Positions 35,701 through 41,195 of a stretch of 41,195 nucleotides of DNA are shown here, piece after piece. How positions within the stretch are numbered: position 1 is the stretch's first letter; each line of letters opens with the position of its first letter. A model generated the notes under the pieces. The model had not been told where the DNA came from. It searched no databases and saw only the letters and a list, made by a program, of their open reading frames with translations. Source of the stretch: Aminobacter sp. J41 (GTDB lineage: Bacteria; Pseudomonadota; Alphaproteobacteria; Rhizobiales; Rhizobiaceae); assembly GCF_000526635.1 (NCBI RefSeq), contig NZ_JAGL01000029.1, positions 1 to 41,195 on the forward strand, written 5' to 3'. The position numbers and the translations under genes were made by a program.

Positions 35701-35836
35701 CGATGATGCCGCTCGAATGCGCCACCATGCGCTCGATAGCCAGATGCGTCTTGCCGGTGTTGGTCGGACCGAGCACGGCGGTCACGTCCCGGCCGGATAG
35801 GACGAGCGGAGCGTCGTGTCTTTTCTGGAGGCTCAT
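32753..35836 (-). CDS. SUV3-like DEAD/DExH RNA helicase with long charged tail
   Basis: A 1027-residue superfamily 2 helicase. Walker A GPTNTGKTH is at residues 23-31, motif II DEVQ at 105-108, motif V VATDAIGMGLNLD and motif VI QIAGRAGRH follow. The pattern matches bacterial relatives of the mitochondrial RNA helicase SUV3. A helical region extends to about residue 780. The rest is low-complexity: an alanine/glutamate-rich part, then an arginine/glycine/glutamine-rich part (RREGESQERGEGRGERPARG), probably disordered and RNA-binding. The ATG at 35836 starts at the conserved N-terminus; an ATG at 35926 adds 30 doubtful residues. It is followed directly by the S4-domain gene. Confidence 0.9.
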   Translation of the reverse strand: MSLQKRHDAPLVLSGRDVTAVLGPTNTGKTHLAIERMVAHSSGIIGLPLRLLAREVYTRVVEKVGAANVALITGEEKIVPQGARYSVCTVEAMPREADVAFVAIDEVQLAADFERGHIFTDRLLHLRGREETLLLGAATMRGILEMLLRGISVITRPRMSHLAYAGQKKLTRLPRRSAIVAFSADEVYGIAELVRRQRGGAAVVLGALSPRTRNAQVELYQSGDVDYLVATDAIGMGLNLDLDHVAFAQNRKFDGHQYRELTAAEIGQIAGRAGRHVRDGTFGVTGQVDPFPDELVERIESHTFDPVKVLQWRSAAFDFSSLDALRRSIDVTPPVEGLTRALPAVDQRALEHLAQDEAVRRLATTPKRVELLWEACALPDYRRIAPAQHADIIGSIYFDLARKGHVDEDYMAEQVRRADTTEGDIDTLSHRIAQIRTWTFVSHRPGWLADPAHWQEKTREIEDRLSDALHERLTKRFVDRRTSVLMRRLRENAMLEAEINPSGDVTVEGHHVGSLQGFRFTVDQTAAGEDAKAMKAAAQKALAAEFEARAERFANAPNGDFALASDGLLRWIGAPIATLVAGDDPLAPRVILLADEQLTGPAREKVVARAERFVRFQIETLLKPLFDLKAADQLTGIARGIAFRLVENFGLINRREISNDVKSLDQEARAALRRLGVRFGAFHIFTPALIKPAPAGLLTLLWALVNDGKEKPGFGDVVTALASGRTSIVVDPSFEPMFYSLAGYRVLGRRAVRVDILERLADLIRPALAWRTGSGQRPDGAFDGASFYVTPAMMSILGATSEDMEETLKGLGYRAEAKPAAEVAAKLAEFDAAAAEAKAAAEQPAEAPAEAAVEAEAGEAPAADAATDDTATDAASEAQEAAPEAPAAEAAPVEAAAEEAPAAEPAEEPKPILLWRPARFEGRQQRQHQNRNQHSRGPRREGESQERGEGRGERPARGKFQGKPGEQRGEGKPRREGGRGDRREGGKPQFADKQARPQKPREERPVKLDPDSPFAKLAALREQLTKK

Positions 35837-35964
35837 AATGCGGGGTTCGCTCTCCTCGGCGCGGCGGATGCCTCCGTTAGCACACCCCACCCCACAAGCG
35901 GAAGATACCGCAGTGTTTTGTAGCAAAAAGGGCGGCGGAAACTACCGCTGTTAATCAACGGAAC

Positions 35965-36005
35965 GAGTCTGGAACGAATCAGCGACGAATCGCTGACTCG
36001 GCGTC
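35965..36005. promoter_or_regulatory. Cluster of four GANTC sites in a palindrome
   Basis: GAGTC (35965), GAATC (35976), GAATC (35987) and GACTC (35995) lie within 35 bases. GAATCAGCGA (35976-35985) and TCGCTGACTC (35990-35999) are inverted with one mismatch, flanked by GGAACGA (35971) and TCGTTCC (36004). GANTC is the CcrM methylation site in alphaproteobacteria. The cluster lies about 130 bases upstream of the helicase start. Confidence 0.6.
35971..35991 (+). repeat. 21-base direct repeat, first copy
   Basis: A block starting GGAACGAATCAG and ending GACGAATC is repeated exactly at 36265-36285, 294 bases away. Each copy holds two GANTC sites 11 bases apart. Confidence 0.85.
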
Positions 36006-36264
36006 GTTCCCGTTGCGTTCACCGCTATATGTAGATCCTTGGCGATATTAACCACCATATGCATGCGCATTCGTGCGACCGCGCAGGGAACAACCGCAGG
36101 GAGCGGCTGGAATCGTTAACGACGCCAACCTTCGCCCTTTGCAGGCCACCAACAAGGCCTTCCCCTCCGCCCTTCAACTTTAAGAATTCATTAGGGTTTC
36201 ATTTACGTGAAATTTACCTGTTGCGGCCGCACCGCTCATCCCTGTTAACATTCAGGCCAAAGCC

Positions 36265-36285
36265 GGAACGAATCAGCGACGAATC
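36265..36285 (+). repeat. 21-base direct repeat, second copy
   Basis: Identical over 21 bases to 35971-35991 and followed by nearly the same bases (ACTG against GCTG). It stands just left of the DnaA-box-like array. Confidence 0.85.
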
Positions 36286-36311
36286 ACTGCCGCGCCCAGT
36301 TTCCCGGTTTG

Positions 36312-36372
36312 TTCTCCACAACATCTGGTATTATCCCCAACCTCCCCACAACTAATCCACAGGTTACGCACA
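36312..36372 (+). promoter_or_regulatory. Array of DnaA-box-like 9-mers, possible origin-like region
   Basis: Compared with TTATCCACA: TTCTCCACA (36312), TTATCCCCA (36331) and TAATCCACA (36353) each have one mismatch. TTACGCACA (36364) has two and CTCCCCACA (36342) has three. All are on the same strand, and the last four start exactly 11 bases apart, about one helical turn. An AT-rich patch lies 90-130 bases to the left. Such arrays occur in origins and in DnaA-regulated promoters. Confidence 0.5.
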
Positions 36373-36547
36373 GCGAATCGCACAGACTTTTTCGCGCTCG
36401 CGTTAACAATTTCCGCCAGTTGAGCGGAAATTCCCGCAAGTTTTCCCTGCAGTGGCTCGCCGACTGCAACCAGTCGGATTGTCAACCGCCGAAGCTTGGG
36501 CGCACATCTTCCAGCGTGGGGGCTCGTGCGTCTTAGGAGGGATTTTC

Positions 36548-37237
36548 ATGACAAGGCGCCTTGTGGCCGAGTTCTTCGGCACTTTCTGGCTGGTGTTTGG
36601 TGGTTGCGGCTCCGCGATTTTCGCCGCGGCTTTTCCGGAACTTGGTATCGGTTTCTCAGGCGTAGCGCTCGCCTTCGGACTGACCGTCCTCACGATGGCT
36701 TATGCAGCGGGTGGCATCTCGGGCGGCCACTTCAACCCGGCGGTATCCGTTGGCCTGCTGGTCGCCGGCCGCTTCGACGGTAAAGACCTCATTCCATATG
36801 TCATCGCGCAATTGGTGGGTGCGGTACTTGCTGGCGCAGCGCTCTACCTGATCGTCAGTGGCAAGGCCGATTTCACTTCGGTCGGCGGCTTCGCCTCGAA
36901 CGGCTATGGCGAGGCGTCGCCCGGCGGCTATTCGATGACTTCGGCGCTGATTACTGAAGTATTGCTGACCTTCTTCTTCCTGCTGATCATTCTGGGTTCG
37001 ACCAGCGGGCGCGTCCCGGCCGGTTTTGCACCAATCGCAATCGGCCTTGCGCTGACCCTGATACACCTGATCTCGATCCCGGTGACCAACACCTCGGTCA
37101 ATCCGGCGCGCTCCACCGGCGTCGCCCTCTTTGCCGAGGGGCCAGCGCTCGCTCAGCTCTGGCTGTTCTGGGTCGCGCCAATCGTCGGCGCTGCGATTGC
37201 GGGTGTCGTCTACAAGGCGCTGCTTACCGACGAATAG
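36548..37237 (+). CDS. aqpZ: Aquaporin Z
   Basis: A 229-residue MIP-family water channel with six membrane helices. The two half-helix NPA motifs are in [11 protein letters not shown] (about residue 63) and [12 protein letters not shown] (about residue 185). The arginine after the second NPA and the histidine in helix 5 ([12 protein letters not shown]) form the narrow water-selective filter, favouring AqpZ over glycerol facilitators. The ATG at 36548 follows AGGAGG; upstream in-frame sequence to 36452 is not family-like. It converges on phbB across a terminator that carries an inserted repeat element. Confidence 0.94.
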   Translation: MTRRLVAEFFGTFWLVFGGCGSAIFAAAFPELGIGFSGVALAFGLTVLTMAYAAGGISGGHFNPAVSVGLLVAGRFDGKDLIPYVIAQLVGAVLAGAALYLIVSGKADFTSVGGFASNGYGEASPGGYSMTSALITEVLLTFFFLLIILGSTSGRVPAGFAPIAIGLALTLIHLISIPVTNTSVNPARSTGVALFAEGPALAQLWLFWVAPIVGAAIAGVVYKALLTDE

Positions 37238-37253
37238 TGACGCACCGATAAAA

Positions 37254-37274
37254 ACGGCCCCGAAAAGGGGCCGT
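37254..37274. terminator. Terminator hairpin between aqpZ and phbB, left copy
   Basis: ACGGCCCC (37254-37261) and GGGGCCGT (37267-37274) pair around a GAAAA loop. It is preceded by an A run (T run on the minus strand). An identical 21-base hairpin recurs at 37406-37426 on the other side of a 131-base insert. Confidence 0.88.
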
Positions 37275-37405
37275 CAGTTTGTTGACAAACCCTCGACGCA
37301 CCTTTCCGGAGCCCGAGATTCACGGAACGTCTCAGATTCAAAGTGAGAACGGATCGGAATCAACAAGCCTGATTTGAAGGCTCGCGGAACTTTGTCAGCA
37401 GTCTG
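37275..37405. mobile_element. Terminator-embedded repeat element, copy 1
   Basis: A 131-base segment between two perfect copies of the aqpZ/phbB terminator hairpin. Its 129-base core (37276-37404) matches the segment at 40908-41036 at 127 positions, with no gaps. The ends are imperfect inverted repeats: TCAGTTTGTTGACAAA at the left (starting in the hairpin's last base) against TTTGTCAGCAGTCTGA at the right, 13 of 16 matching. Internal stems include AGCCT/AGGCT. It encodes no transposase. Locus-specific flanking duplications point to insertion, probably moved in trans. Confidence 0.7.
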
Positions 37406-37426
37406 ACGGCCCCGAAAAGGGGCCGT
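37406..37426. terminator. Terminator hairpin between aqpZ and phbB, right copy
   Basis: An exact 21-base copy of the hairpin at 37254-37274, here followed by TCCGTTTCC. Together the two copies flank the repeat element as a direct duplication. Confidence 0.88.
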
Positions 37427-37451
37427 TCCGTTTCCGCTCTCAGCCTCAAGC

Positions 37452-38174
37452 TCAGGCCATGTACTGCCCGCCATTCGCCGACAGCGTCGAGCCGGTGATG
37501 AAGCCCGCCTCGTCGGAGGCGAGGAACAGCACCGAGCGCGCGACCTCTTCAGGCTCGCCGAGACGGCCGACGGGTATCTGGGCAATGATCGACTCCCGCA
37601 CCTTCTCCGGCACCGCCATCACCATCTCGGTCGCGATGTAGCCCGGGCAGATCACGTTGACGGTGACGCCGAAGCGCGCGCCTTCCAGCGCCAGCGCCTT
37701 GGTGAAGCCGATCTCGCCTGCCTTGGCGGCGGCATAGTTCGCCTGGCCGACCTGGCCCTTCTGGCCATTGATCGACGAGATCGTGATGATGCGTCCGAAC
37801 TTGCGCTCGCGCATCCCCGGCCACACCTGGTGGCTCATGTTGAAGATGCCGTTGAGGTTGGTGTCGACCACTTCGCGCCATTGCTGCGGCGTCAGCTTGT
37901 GGAACATGGCATCGCGGGTAATGCCAGCGTTGTTTACCAGCACGTCTACTGGCCCAAGGTCGGCCTCGACCTGCTTCACGCCTTCCGCACAGGCCTCGTA
38001 GTCGGCAACCGACCACTTGTAAACAGGGATGCCCGTCTCCTCGTTGAACTTGCGCGCGGCCTCGTCGTTGCCGGCGTAGTTAGCGGCAACCTTGTATCCG
38101 GCGTTCTTCAGCGCCACGCAGATTGCAGCGCCAATACCGCGCGACCCGCCGGTCACGAGTGCAGTTCTTGTCAT
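37452..38174 (-). CDS. phbB: Acetoacetyl-CoA reductase
   Basis: A 240-residue short-chain dehydrogenase. The NADPH-binding start ALVTGGSRGIGAAICVAL, the NNAG motif in VLVNNAGITRDAMFHKL and the catalytic Ser/Tyr/Lys in ISSINGQKGQVGQANYAAAKAG are present. The FHKL and QWREVVDTNLNGIFN segments are typical of PhbB, which reduces acetoacetyl-CoA to (R)-3-hydroxybutyryl-CoA for polyhydroxybutyrate. It lies 115 bases downstream of phbA on the same strand and is probably in the same transcript. The synthase gene phbC is not in the window. Confidence 0.95.
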   Translation of the reverse strand: MTRTALVTGGSRGIGAAICVALKNAGYKVAANYAGNDEAARKFNEETGIPVYKWSVADYEACAEGVKQVEADLGPVDVLVNNAGITRDAMFHKLTPQQWREVVDTNLNGIFNMSHQVWPGMRERKFGRIITISSINGQKGQVGQANYAAAKAGEIGFTKALALEGARFGVTVNVICPGYIATEMVMAVPEKVRESIIAQIPVGRLGEPEEVARSVLFLASDEAGFITGSTLSANGGQYMA

Positions 38175-38289
38175 AAGGGCTGTCCCCCCTTCTCTGATCG
38201 CACGGACGGGCCGACAGGAGGTTCCCCTTGTTCTGTCTGCCCCTGGCGTCCGGCCGCGCGTATCTGCCTCAAATTGGTGATCAGGAAAA

Positions 38290-39468
38290 CTAGTTCATCG
38301 CCTCAACGCACATGGCGACGCCCATGCCGCCGCCGATGCAGAGGGTGGCCAAGCCCTTCTTCGCCGAGCGACGCTTCATCTCGTACACCAGCGTGTTGAA
38401 GATGCGTGCGCCCGATGCACCGATCGGGTGACCAATCGCGATTGCGCCGCCATTGACGTTCACGATGTCGGGGTTCCAGCCCAATTCCTTGTTGACCGCG
38501 CAAGCCTGCGCGGCAAAGGCCTCATTGGCCTCGACGAGATCGAGATCGTCGACCGACCAGCCGGCCTTCTCCAGCGCCTTGCGCGAAGCGGGGATCGGAC
38601 CGGTGCCCATCACCTGCGGATCAACGCCGGCGGTCGCCCAGGAGACGATGCGGACCAGAGGGGTGATGTCGCGGCGTACGGCCTCTTCCTCGGTCATCAG
38701 GACGACCGCGCCGGCGCCGTCATTGATGCCCGACGCGTTACCCGCGGTGACGGTGCCTTCCTTGTCGAAGGCCGGGCGCAGCTTCTGCACCGCCTCGAGC
38801 GTGGTGCCGTGGCGGATGTACTCGTCCTGGTCGACGATCACCTCGCCTTTGCGGGTCTTCACCGTCACCGGAACGATCTCGTCCTTGAAGCGGCCGGCTT
38901 TCTGAGCGGCCTCGGCCTTATTTTGCGAAGCAACCGCAAAGGCATCCTGCTCGTCGCGGGTCAGCTGCCACTTGCGGGCGACGTTCTCCGCCGTGTTGCC
39001 CATGTGGTAGCCGAAGAAGGCGTCGGTCAGGCCGTCCTTGATCATTGTGTCGATGAACTTGAGGTCGCCCATCTTCGTGCCGGCGCGCAGGTGCTGGCAG
39101 TGCGGCGCGAGCGACATCGATTCCTGACCGCCGGCGACGATGATCTTCGCGTCACCGGTCAGGATCTGCTGCATGCCCACCGCAATCGCGCGCAGGCCCG
39201 AGCCGCACAGCTGGTTGAGGCCCCATGCGGTCGCTTCCTGCGGGATGCCGGCGCCCATCGCCGCCTGGCGTGCCGGGTTCTGGCCCTGACCAGCGGTCAG
39301 GATCTGGCCCATGATGACCTCGTCGACTTCCTCGCCGGCGACGCCCGCGCGAGCCAGCGCCTCCTTGATGGCCGTCGCACCAAGCACATGGGCCGGCGTA
39401 TCGGCGAACGCTCCATTGAAGGAGCCAACGGGAGTGCGAGCGGCACTCGCGACAACAATTTCGGACAT
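38290..39468 (-). CDS. phbA: Acetyl-CoA acetyltransferase (beta-ketothiolase)
   Basis: A 392-residue biosynthetic thiolase that condenses two acetyl-CoA to acetoacetyl-CoA, the first step of polyhydroxybutyrate synthesis. The nucleophilic cysteine is in [15 protein letters not shown] (about residue 89). The other catalytic residues are in [20 protein letters not shown] (about residue 348) and [13 protein letters not shown] (about residue 378). The ATG starts the conserved [20 protein letters not shown]. It is divergent from phaR with 226 bases between starts, where a PhaR operator would be expected. Confidence 0.96.
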   Translation of the reverse strand: MSEIVVASAARTPVGSFNGAFADTPAHVLGATAIKEALARAGVAGEEVDEVIMGQILTAGQGQNPARQAAMGAGIPQEATAWGLNQLCGSGLRAIAVGMQQILTGDAKIIVAGGQESMSLAPHCQHLRAGTKMGDLKFIDTMIKDGLTDAFFGYHMGNTAENVARKWQLTRDEQDAFAVASQNKAEAAQKAGRFKDEIVPVTVKTRKGEVIVDQDEYIRHGTTLEAVQKLRPAFDKEGTVTAGNASGINDGAGAVVLMTEEEAVRRDITPLVRIVSWATAGVDPQVMGTGPIPASRKALEKAGWSVDDLDLVEANEAFAAQACAVNKELGWNPDIVNVNGGAIAIGHPIGASGARIFNTLVYEMKRRSAKKGLATLCIGGGMGVAMCVEAMN

Positions 39469-39550
39469 CGGGTTTCCTCGCTGTGAAGCTTTGGGAGTTG
39501 GGGTGCTTGAGGCGATGTTGTCCCCTTTCGCGCGAGCGAGTCAAACCCCA

Positions 39551-39584
39551 AAGTGCAAAGCGGTATAGTTTCACTGCACTGCAC
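39551..39584. promoter_or_regulatory. TGCA-rich site in the phbA-phaR divergent promoter
   Basis: AAGTGCAAAG (39551) and CACTGCACTGCACC (39573) give several TGCA half-sites, including the palindromic TGCACTGCA. PhaR proteins of related bacteria bind TGC/GCA-rich sequences near PHA genes. This is a candidate operator for repression of phbA and autorepression of phaR, inferred from motif and position only. Confidence 0.4.
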
Positions 39585-39694
39585 CAAACCCCTTCCCATC
39601 ATCTGCCGTTTGGGCATATCCTCAGGCTTCGGCGTCGGGGGAGAGGCCGAGGGTAATTGCCCGCTTACGCAGCATCCCAACCGGGAGGTCACGA

Positions 39695-40294
39695 ATGCCA
39701 GCAAAACAGGACCCTGTGGTCATCAAGAAATACGCCAACCGACGGCTCTACAACACAGGGACAAGTACCTATGTGACGCTGGAAGACCTGGCCCAGATGG
39801 TGAAGCGCGGCGAGGAGTTCACCGTGCAGGACGCCAAGACGGGCGAGGACATCACCCACCCGGTGCTGACGCAAATCATCTTCGAGCTGGAGAACAAGGA
39901 AGGGCAGAACATGCTGCCTATCTCGTTCCTGCGGCAGCTGATTTCCTTCTATGGCGACCAGATGCAGATGGTCGTACCGAGCTTCCTTGAGCAATCGATG
40001 ATCGCCTTTGCCAAGGAGCAGGAGCGCTTCCGCGAGCAGATGAAGGAAGCGATCGGCAAGACGCCGATGGAGATGATGCAAGCCGCGATGCCGATGAAGG
40101 CGATCGAGGAGCAGACCCGCCGCAACATCGAGCTGTTCCAGAACGCGATGCGTATGTTCACGCCGTTCCCGCCGCAGCCCCCGCAGCGCGAGGAGCCGGC
40201 ACCGCGCTCCGAGTCCAGCCAGAAGGACGACCTGCAGGAGCTCAAGGAGCAGATCGCTGCGATGCAGCGCAAGCTCGACCAGCTGAGCAGCTGA
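39695..40294 (+). CDS. phaR: Polyhydroxyalkanoate synthesis repressor PhaR
   Basis: A 199-residue repressor. The N-terminal DNA-binding domain VVIKKYANRRLYNTGTSTYVTL (about residues 8-30) and the following PHB-accumulation regulatory domain (ITHPVLTQIIFELENKEGQNMLP, about 70-95) identify PhaR. The C-terminus has a proline-rich linker and a short coiled coil. PhaR binds PHB granules; when granules form it leaves DNA and phasin and synthesis genes are induced. GGGAGG precedes the ATG. It is divergent from phbAB, consistent with local control. Confidence 0.95.
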   Translation: MPAKQDPVVIKKYANRRLYNTGTSTYVTLEDLAQMVKRGEEFTVQDAKTGEDITHPVLTQIIFELENKEGQNMLPISFLRQLISFYGDQMQMVVPSFLEQSMIAFAKEQERFREQMKEAIGKTPMEMMQAAMPMKAIEEQTRRNIELFQNAMRMFTPFPPQPPQREEPAPRSESSQKDDLQELKEQIAAMQRKLDQLSS

Positions 40295-40432
40295 TCCGAC
40301 CGAAGCCTCAATCCCCTGTTCGCAACCTGTGAATGGCGCGGCCTTTTGCGCGTCCGCATCCACGCAGCCCATTACCAAAGCGGCAATGTTCCCTTAAGTC
40401 AGAGCCGCGATGGAATGAGGAGGATCACCCGC

Positions 40433-40864
40433 ATGACGCAAATTTCGCTGGCTCAGGCCAACACCATCATCGAGGCAACCCTGGCGAAGGCTGCCGAGCT
40501 CAAGCTCAATCCGCTCTGCGTCGTCGTCGTCGACGCCGGTGGCCACACCATCTCGGCGCAGCGCCAGGACGGTTCGCCCTTCATGCGAATTGAAATTGCC
40601 CGCGGCAAGGCGTTCGGGGCAGCCGCAACCGGTGCCGATACCCGCAAGCTCAACCAGGCGGCGATCGAGCGCCCGCACTTCGTCAACGCCTTTGTCGCGC
40701 TGACGGGCGGCAACATGATCCCGGTGCCAGGTGGCGTAGCCATCAAGACGAAGGACGGCGATTTTGTCGGCGCGGTCGGCGTGTCGGGCGACACATCCGA
40801 CAATGACGAGCTCGTCGCCAAGGTCGGCATCGAGGCAGCCGGCTTCGTCAGCGACAACGCCTGA
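40433..40864 (+). CDS. GlcG/HbpS-family protein (DUF336)
   Basis: A 143-residue single-domain protein. Typical segments are ISLAQANTIIEATLAKAAEL, CVVVVDAGGHTISAQRQDG, FMRIEIARGKAFGAAATG and VPGGVAIKTKDGDFVGAVGVSG. The family includes heme-binding HbpS and GlcG of the glycolate locus, but most members have no proven function. The ATG at 40433 follows GAGGAGG; the longer frame from 40346 lacks a ribosome site and family character. It lies 138 bases after phaR on the same strand and converges on the partial gene at the right edge. Confidence 0.88.
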   Translation: MTQISLAQANTIIEATLAKAAELKLNPLCVVVVDAGGHTISAQRQDGSPFMRIEIARGKAFGAAATGADTRKLNQAAIERPHFVNAFVALTGGNMIPVPGGVAIKTKDGDFVGAVGVSGDTSDNDELVAKVGIEAAGFVSDNA

Positions 40865-40888
40865 TCCTGCCGCGAGCAGACACAAGAA

Positions 40889-40907
40889 GAGCCCGGGTTC
40901 CGGGCTC
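40889..40907. terminator. Terminator hairpin after the GlcG-like gene, left copy
   Basis: GAGCCCGG (40889-40896) and CCGGGCTC (40900-40907) pair around GTT. It lacks a T tail because the repeat element follows directly. An identical 19-base hairpin lies at 41037-41055. Confidence 0.85.
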
Positions 40908-41036
40908 AGTTTGTTGACAAACCCTCGACGCACCTTTCCGGAGACCGAGATTCACGGAACGTCTCAGATTCAAAGTGAGAACGGATCGGAATCAACAAGT
41001 CTGATTTGAAGGCTCGCGGAACTTTGTCAGCAGTCT
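40908..41036. mobile_element. Terminator-embedded repeat element, copy 2
   Basis: 129 bases differing from 37276-37404 at only two positions: A at 40944 for C at 37312, and T at 41000 for C at 37368. The second change keeps an RNA pair (G-U for G-C) in the AGCCT/AGGCT stem. It is flanked by perfect 19-base copies of this locus's own terminator hairpin, a different sequence from that at copy 1. It lies between convergent genes, as does copy 1. Confidence 0.7.
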
Positions 41037-41055
41037 GAGCCCGGGTTCCGGGCTC
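41037..41055 (+). terminator. Terminator hairpin after the GlcG-like gene, right copy
   Basis: An exact copy of the 19-base hairpin at 40889-40907, followed by TTTCTTTTTCT, so this copy is a complete intrinsic terminator on the plus strand. Confidence 0.92.
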
Positions 41056-41068
41056 TTTCTTTTTCTGA

Positions 41069-41195
41069 CTAGCGGAGATTGATGTCGCGTGAGGAGGCGC
41101 GCAACGAGACGACGAAGCCCGCCAGCACGTCAACGAAGGCGATCGTCATCAGGATGAAGAACAGCGACGACGTCGCGCGTTGCACCAGCAGGAAC
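41069..41195 (-). CDS. C-terminus of an unidentified membrane protein
   Basis: The gene enters from the right edge and only its last 41 codons are present. They read FLLVQRATSSLFFILMTIAF, then VDVLAGFVVSLRASSRDINLR and a TAG stop. A hydrophobic segment of about 20 residues (SLFFILMTIAFVDVLAGFVV) is followed by a short basic tail, which is probably cytoplasmic. The stop lies 13 bases from the terminator at 41037-41055. I do not recognise the family from this piece. Confidence 0.6.
   Translation of the reverse strand, partial: FLLVQRATSSLFFILMTIAFVDVLAGFVVSLRASSRDINLR

Larger units (their letters stand above)
35837..36547. other. Intergenic region between helicase and aqpZ, 711 bases
   Basis: No gene is supported. 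The stretch separates two divergent genes and so holds both promoters. It is unusually rich in short motifs: eight GANTC sites (35965-36379), a 21-base direct repeat (35971-35991 and 36265-36285), DnaA-box-like 9-mers (36312-36372), several GTTAAC sites and an AT-rich patch at 36181-36220 (28 of 40 bases A or T). These are given as separate features and findings. Confidence 0.7.

Noticed and set aside
36452-36547. Longer N-terminus for aqpZ
   Set aside because: The AGGAGG site and the conserved MIP N-terminus place the start at 36548.
37274-37585. Minus-strand frame through the repeat element (ending VEGLSTN), also open in copy 2
   Set aside because: The shared 40 or so codons simply reflect the duplicated DNA. 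There is no start codon or ribosome site within the element, and the frame runs into phbB on the wrong reading frame.

Overview
The window is a stretch of chromosome from an alphaproteobacterium of the order Hyphomicrobiales (Rhizobiales), most likely a Mesorhizobium-like member of the Phyllobacteriaceae. The evidence is high GC content, a DUF1013/TrcR gene, the tkt-gap-pgk-fda cluster, the fdxA-carD-rpoH block next to the polyhydroxybutyrate genes, rhizobial-type palindromic repeats and GANTC (CcrM-type) site clusters. Nearly all of it looks like ordinary chromosomal backbone. I see no rRNA, tRNA, CRISPR array, transposase or prophage gene.

Layout. Bases 1-5.6 kb, all minus strand, hold a 2-aminoethylphosphonate uptake and degradation locus: substrate-binding protein, ATPase, fused double permease, transaminase phnW and the start of phnA. 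Bases 6-11.6 kb are mixed housekeeping and regulatory genes: DUF1192, a quinone oxidoreductase, a GFA-family protein, TrcR, a WYL-domain regulator with a perfect upstream inverted repeat, an Hsp70-like protein and an EamA transporter. Bases 11.9-21.2 kb, almost all minus strand, carry central carbon metabolism: prpE, class I fructose-bisphosphate aldolase, pgk, a bestrophin-like channel, gap and tkt. Several of these end in clear intrinsic terminators. A 53-residue membrane protein is encoded on the opposite strand between prpE and fda.

Bases 21.4-24.7 kb hold DUF4164-zapA, a CcdA-antitoxin-like remnant, a Uup-type ABC-F ATPase and thiamine pyrophosphokinase. Divergent from the last is a TPP riboswitch followed by thiBPQ (24.8-28.3 kb), so thiamine salvage and phosphorylation sit together. 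Bases 28.5-35.8 kb carry an M48 lipoprotein protease, rpoH, carD, fdxA, an S4-domain protein and a SUV3-like helicase. After a 711-base intergenic region come aqpZ, phbB, phbA, the divergent repressor gene phaR and a GlcG/HbpS-like gene. The window ends in the C-terminus of an unidentified membrane protein.

Two places stand out. First, a 129-base element occurs twice, 3.6 kb apart, with 127 of 129 positions identical. Each copy sits between convergent genes inside a transcription terminator, and each is flanked on both sides by a perfect copy of that locus's own hairpin (21 bp in one case, 19 bp in the other). The flanks differ between loci and match each hairpin exactly. This suggests a small mobile element that targets terminators and duplicates the hairpin. 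Second, the helicase-aqpZ intergenic region combines DnaA-box-like 9-mers spaced 11 bp apart, eight GANTC sites, a 21-base direct repeat and an AT-rich patch. That resembles a replication-origin or DnaA/CcrM-controlled region, although the usual oriC neighbour genes are absent.
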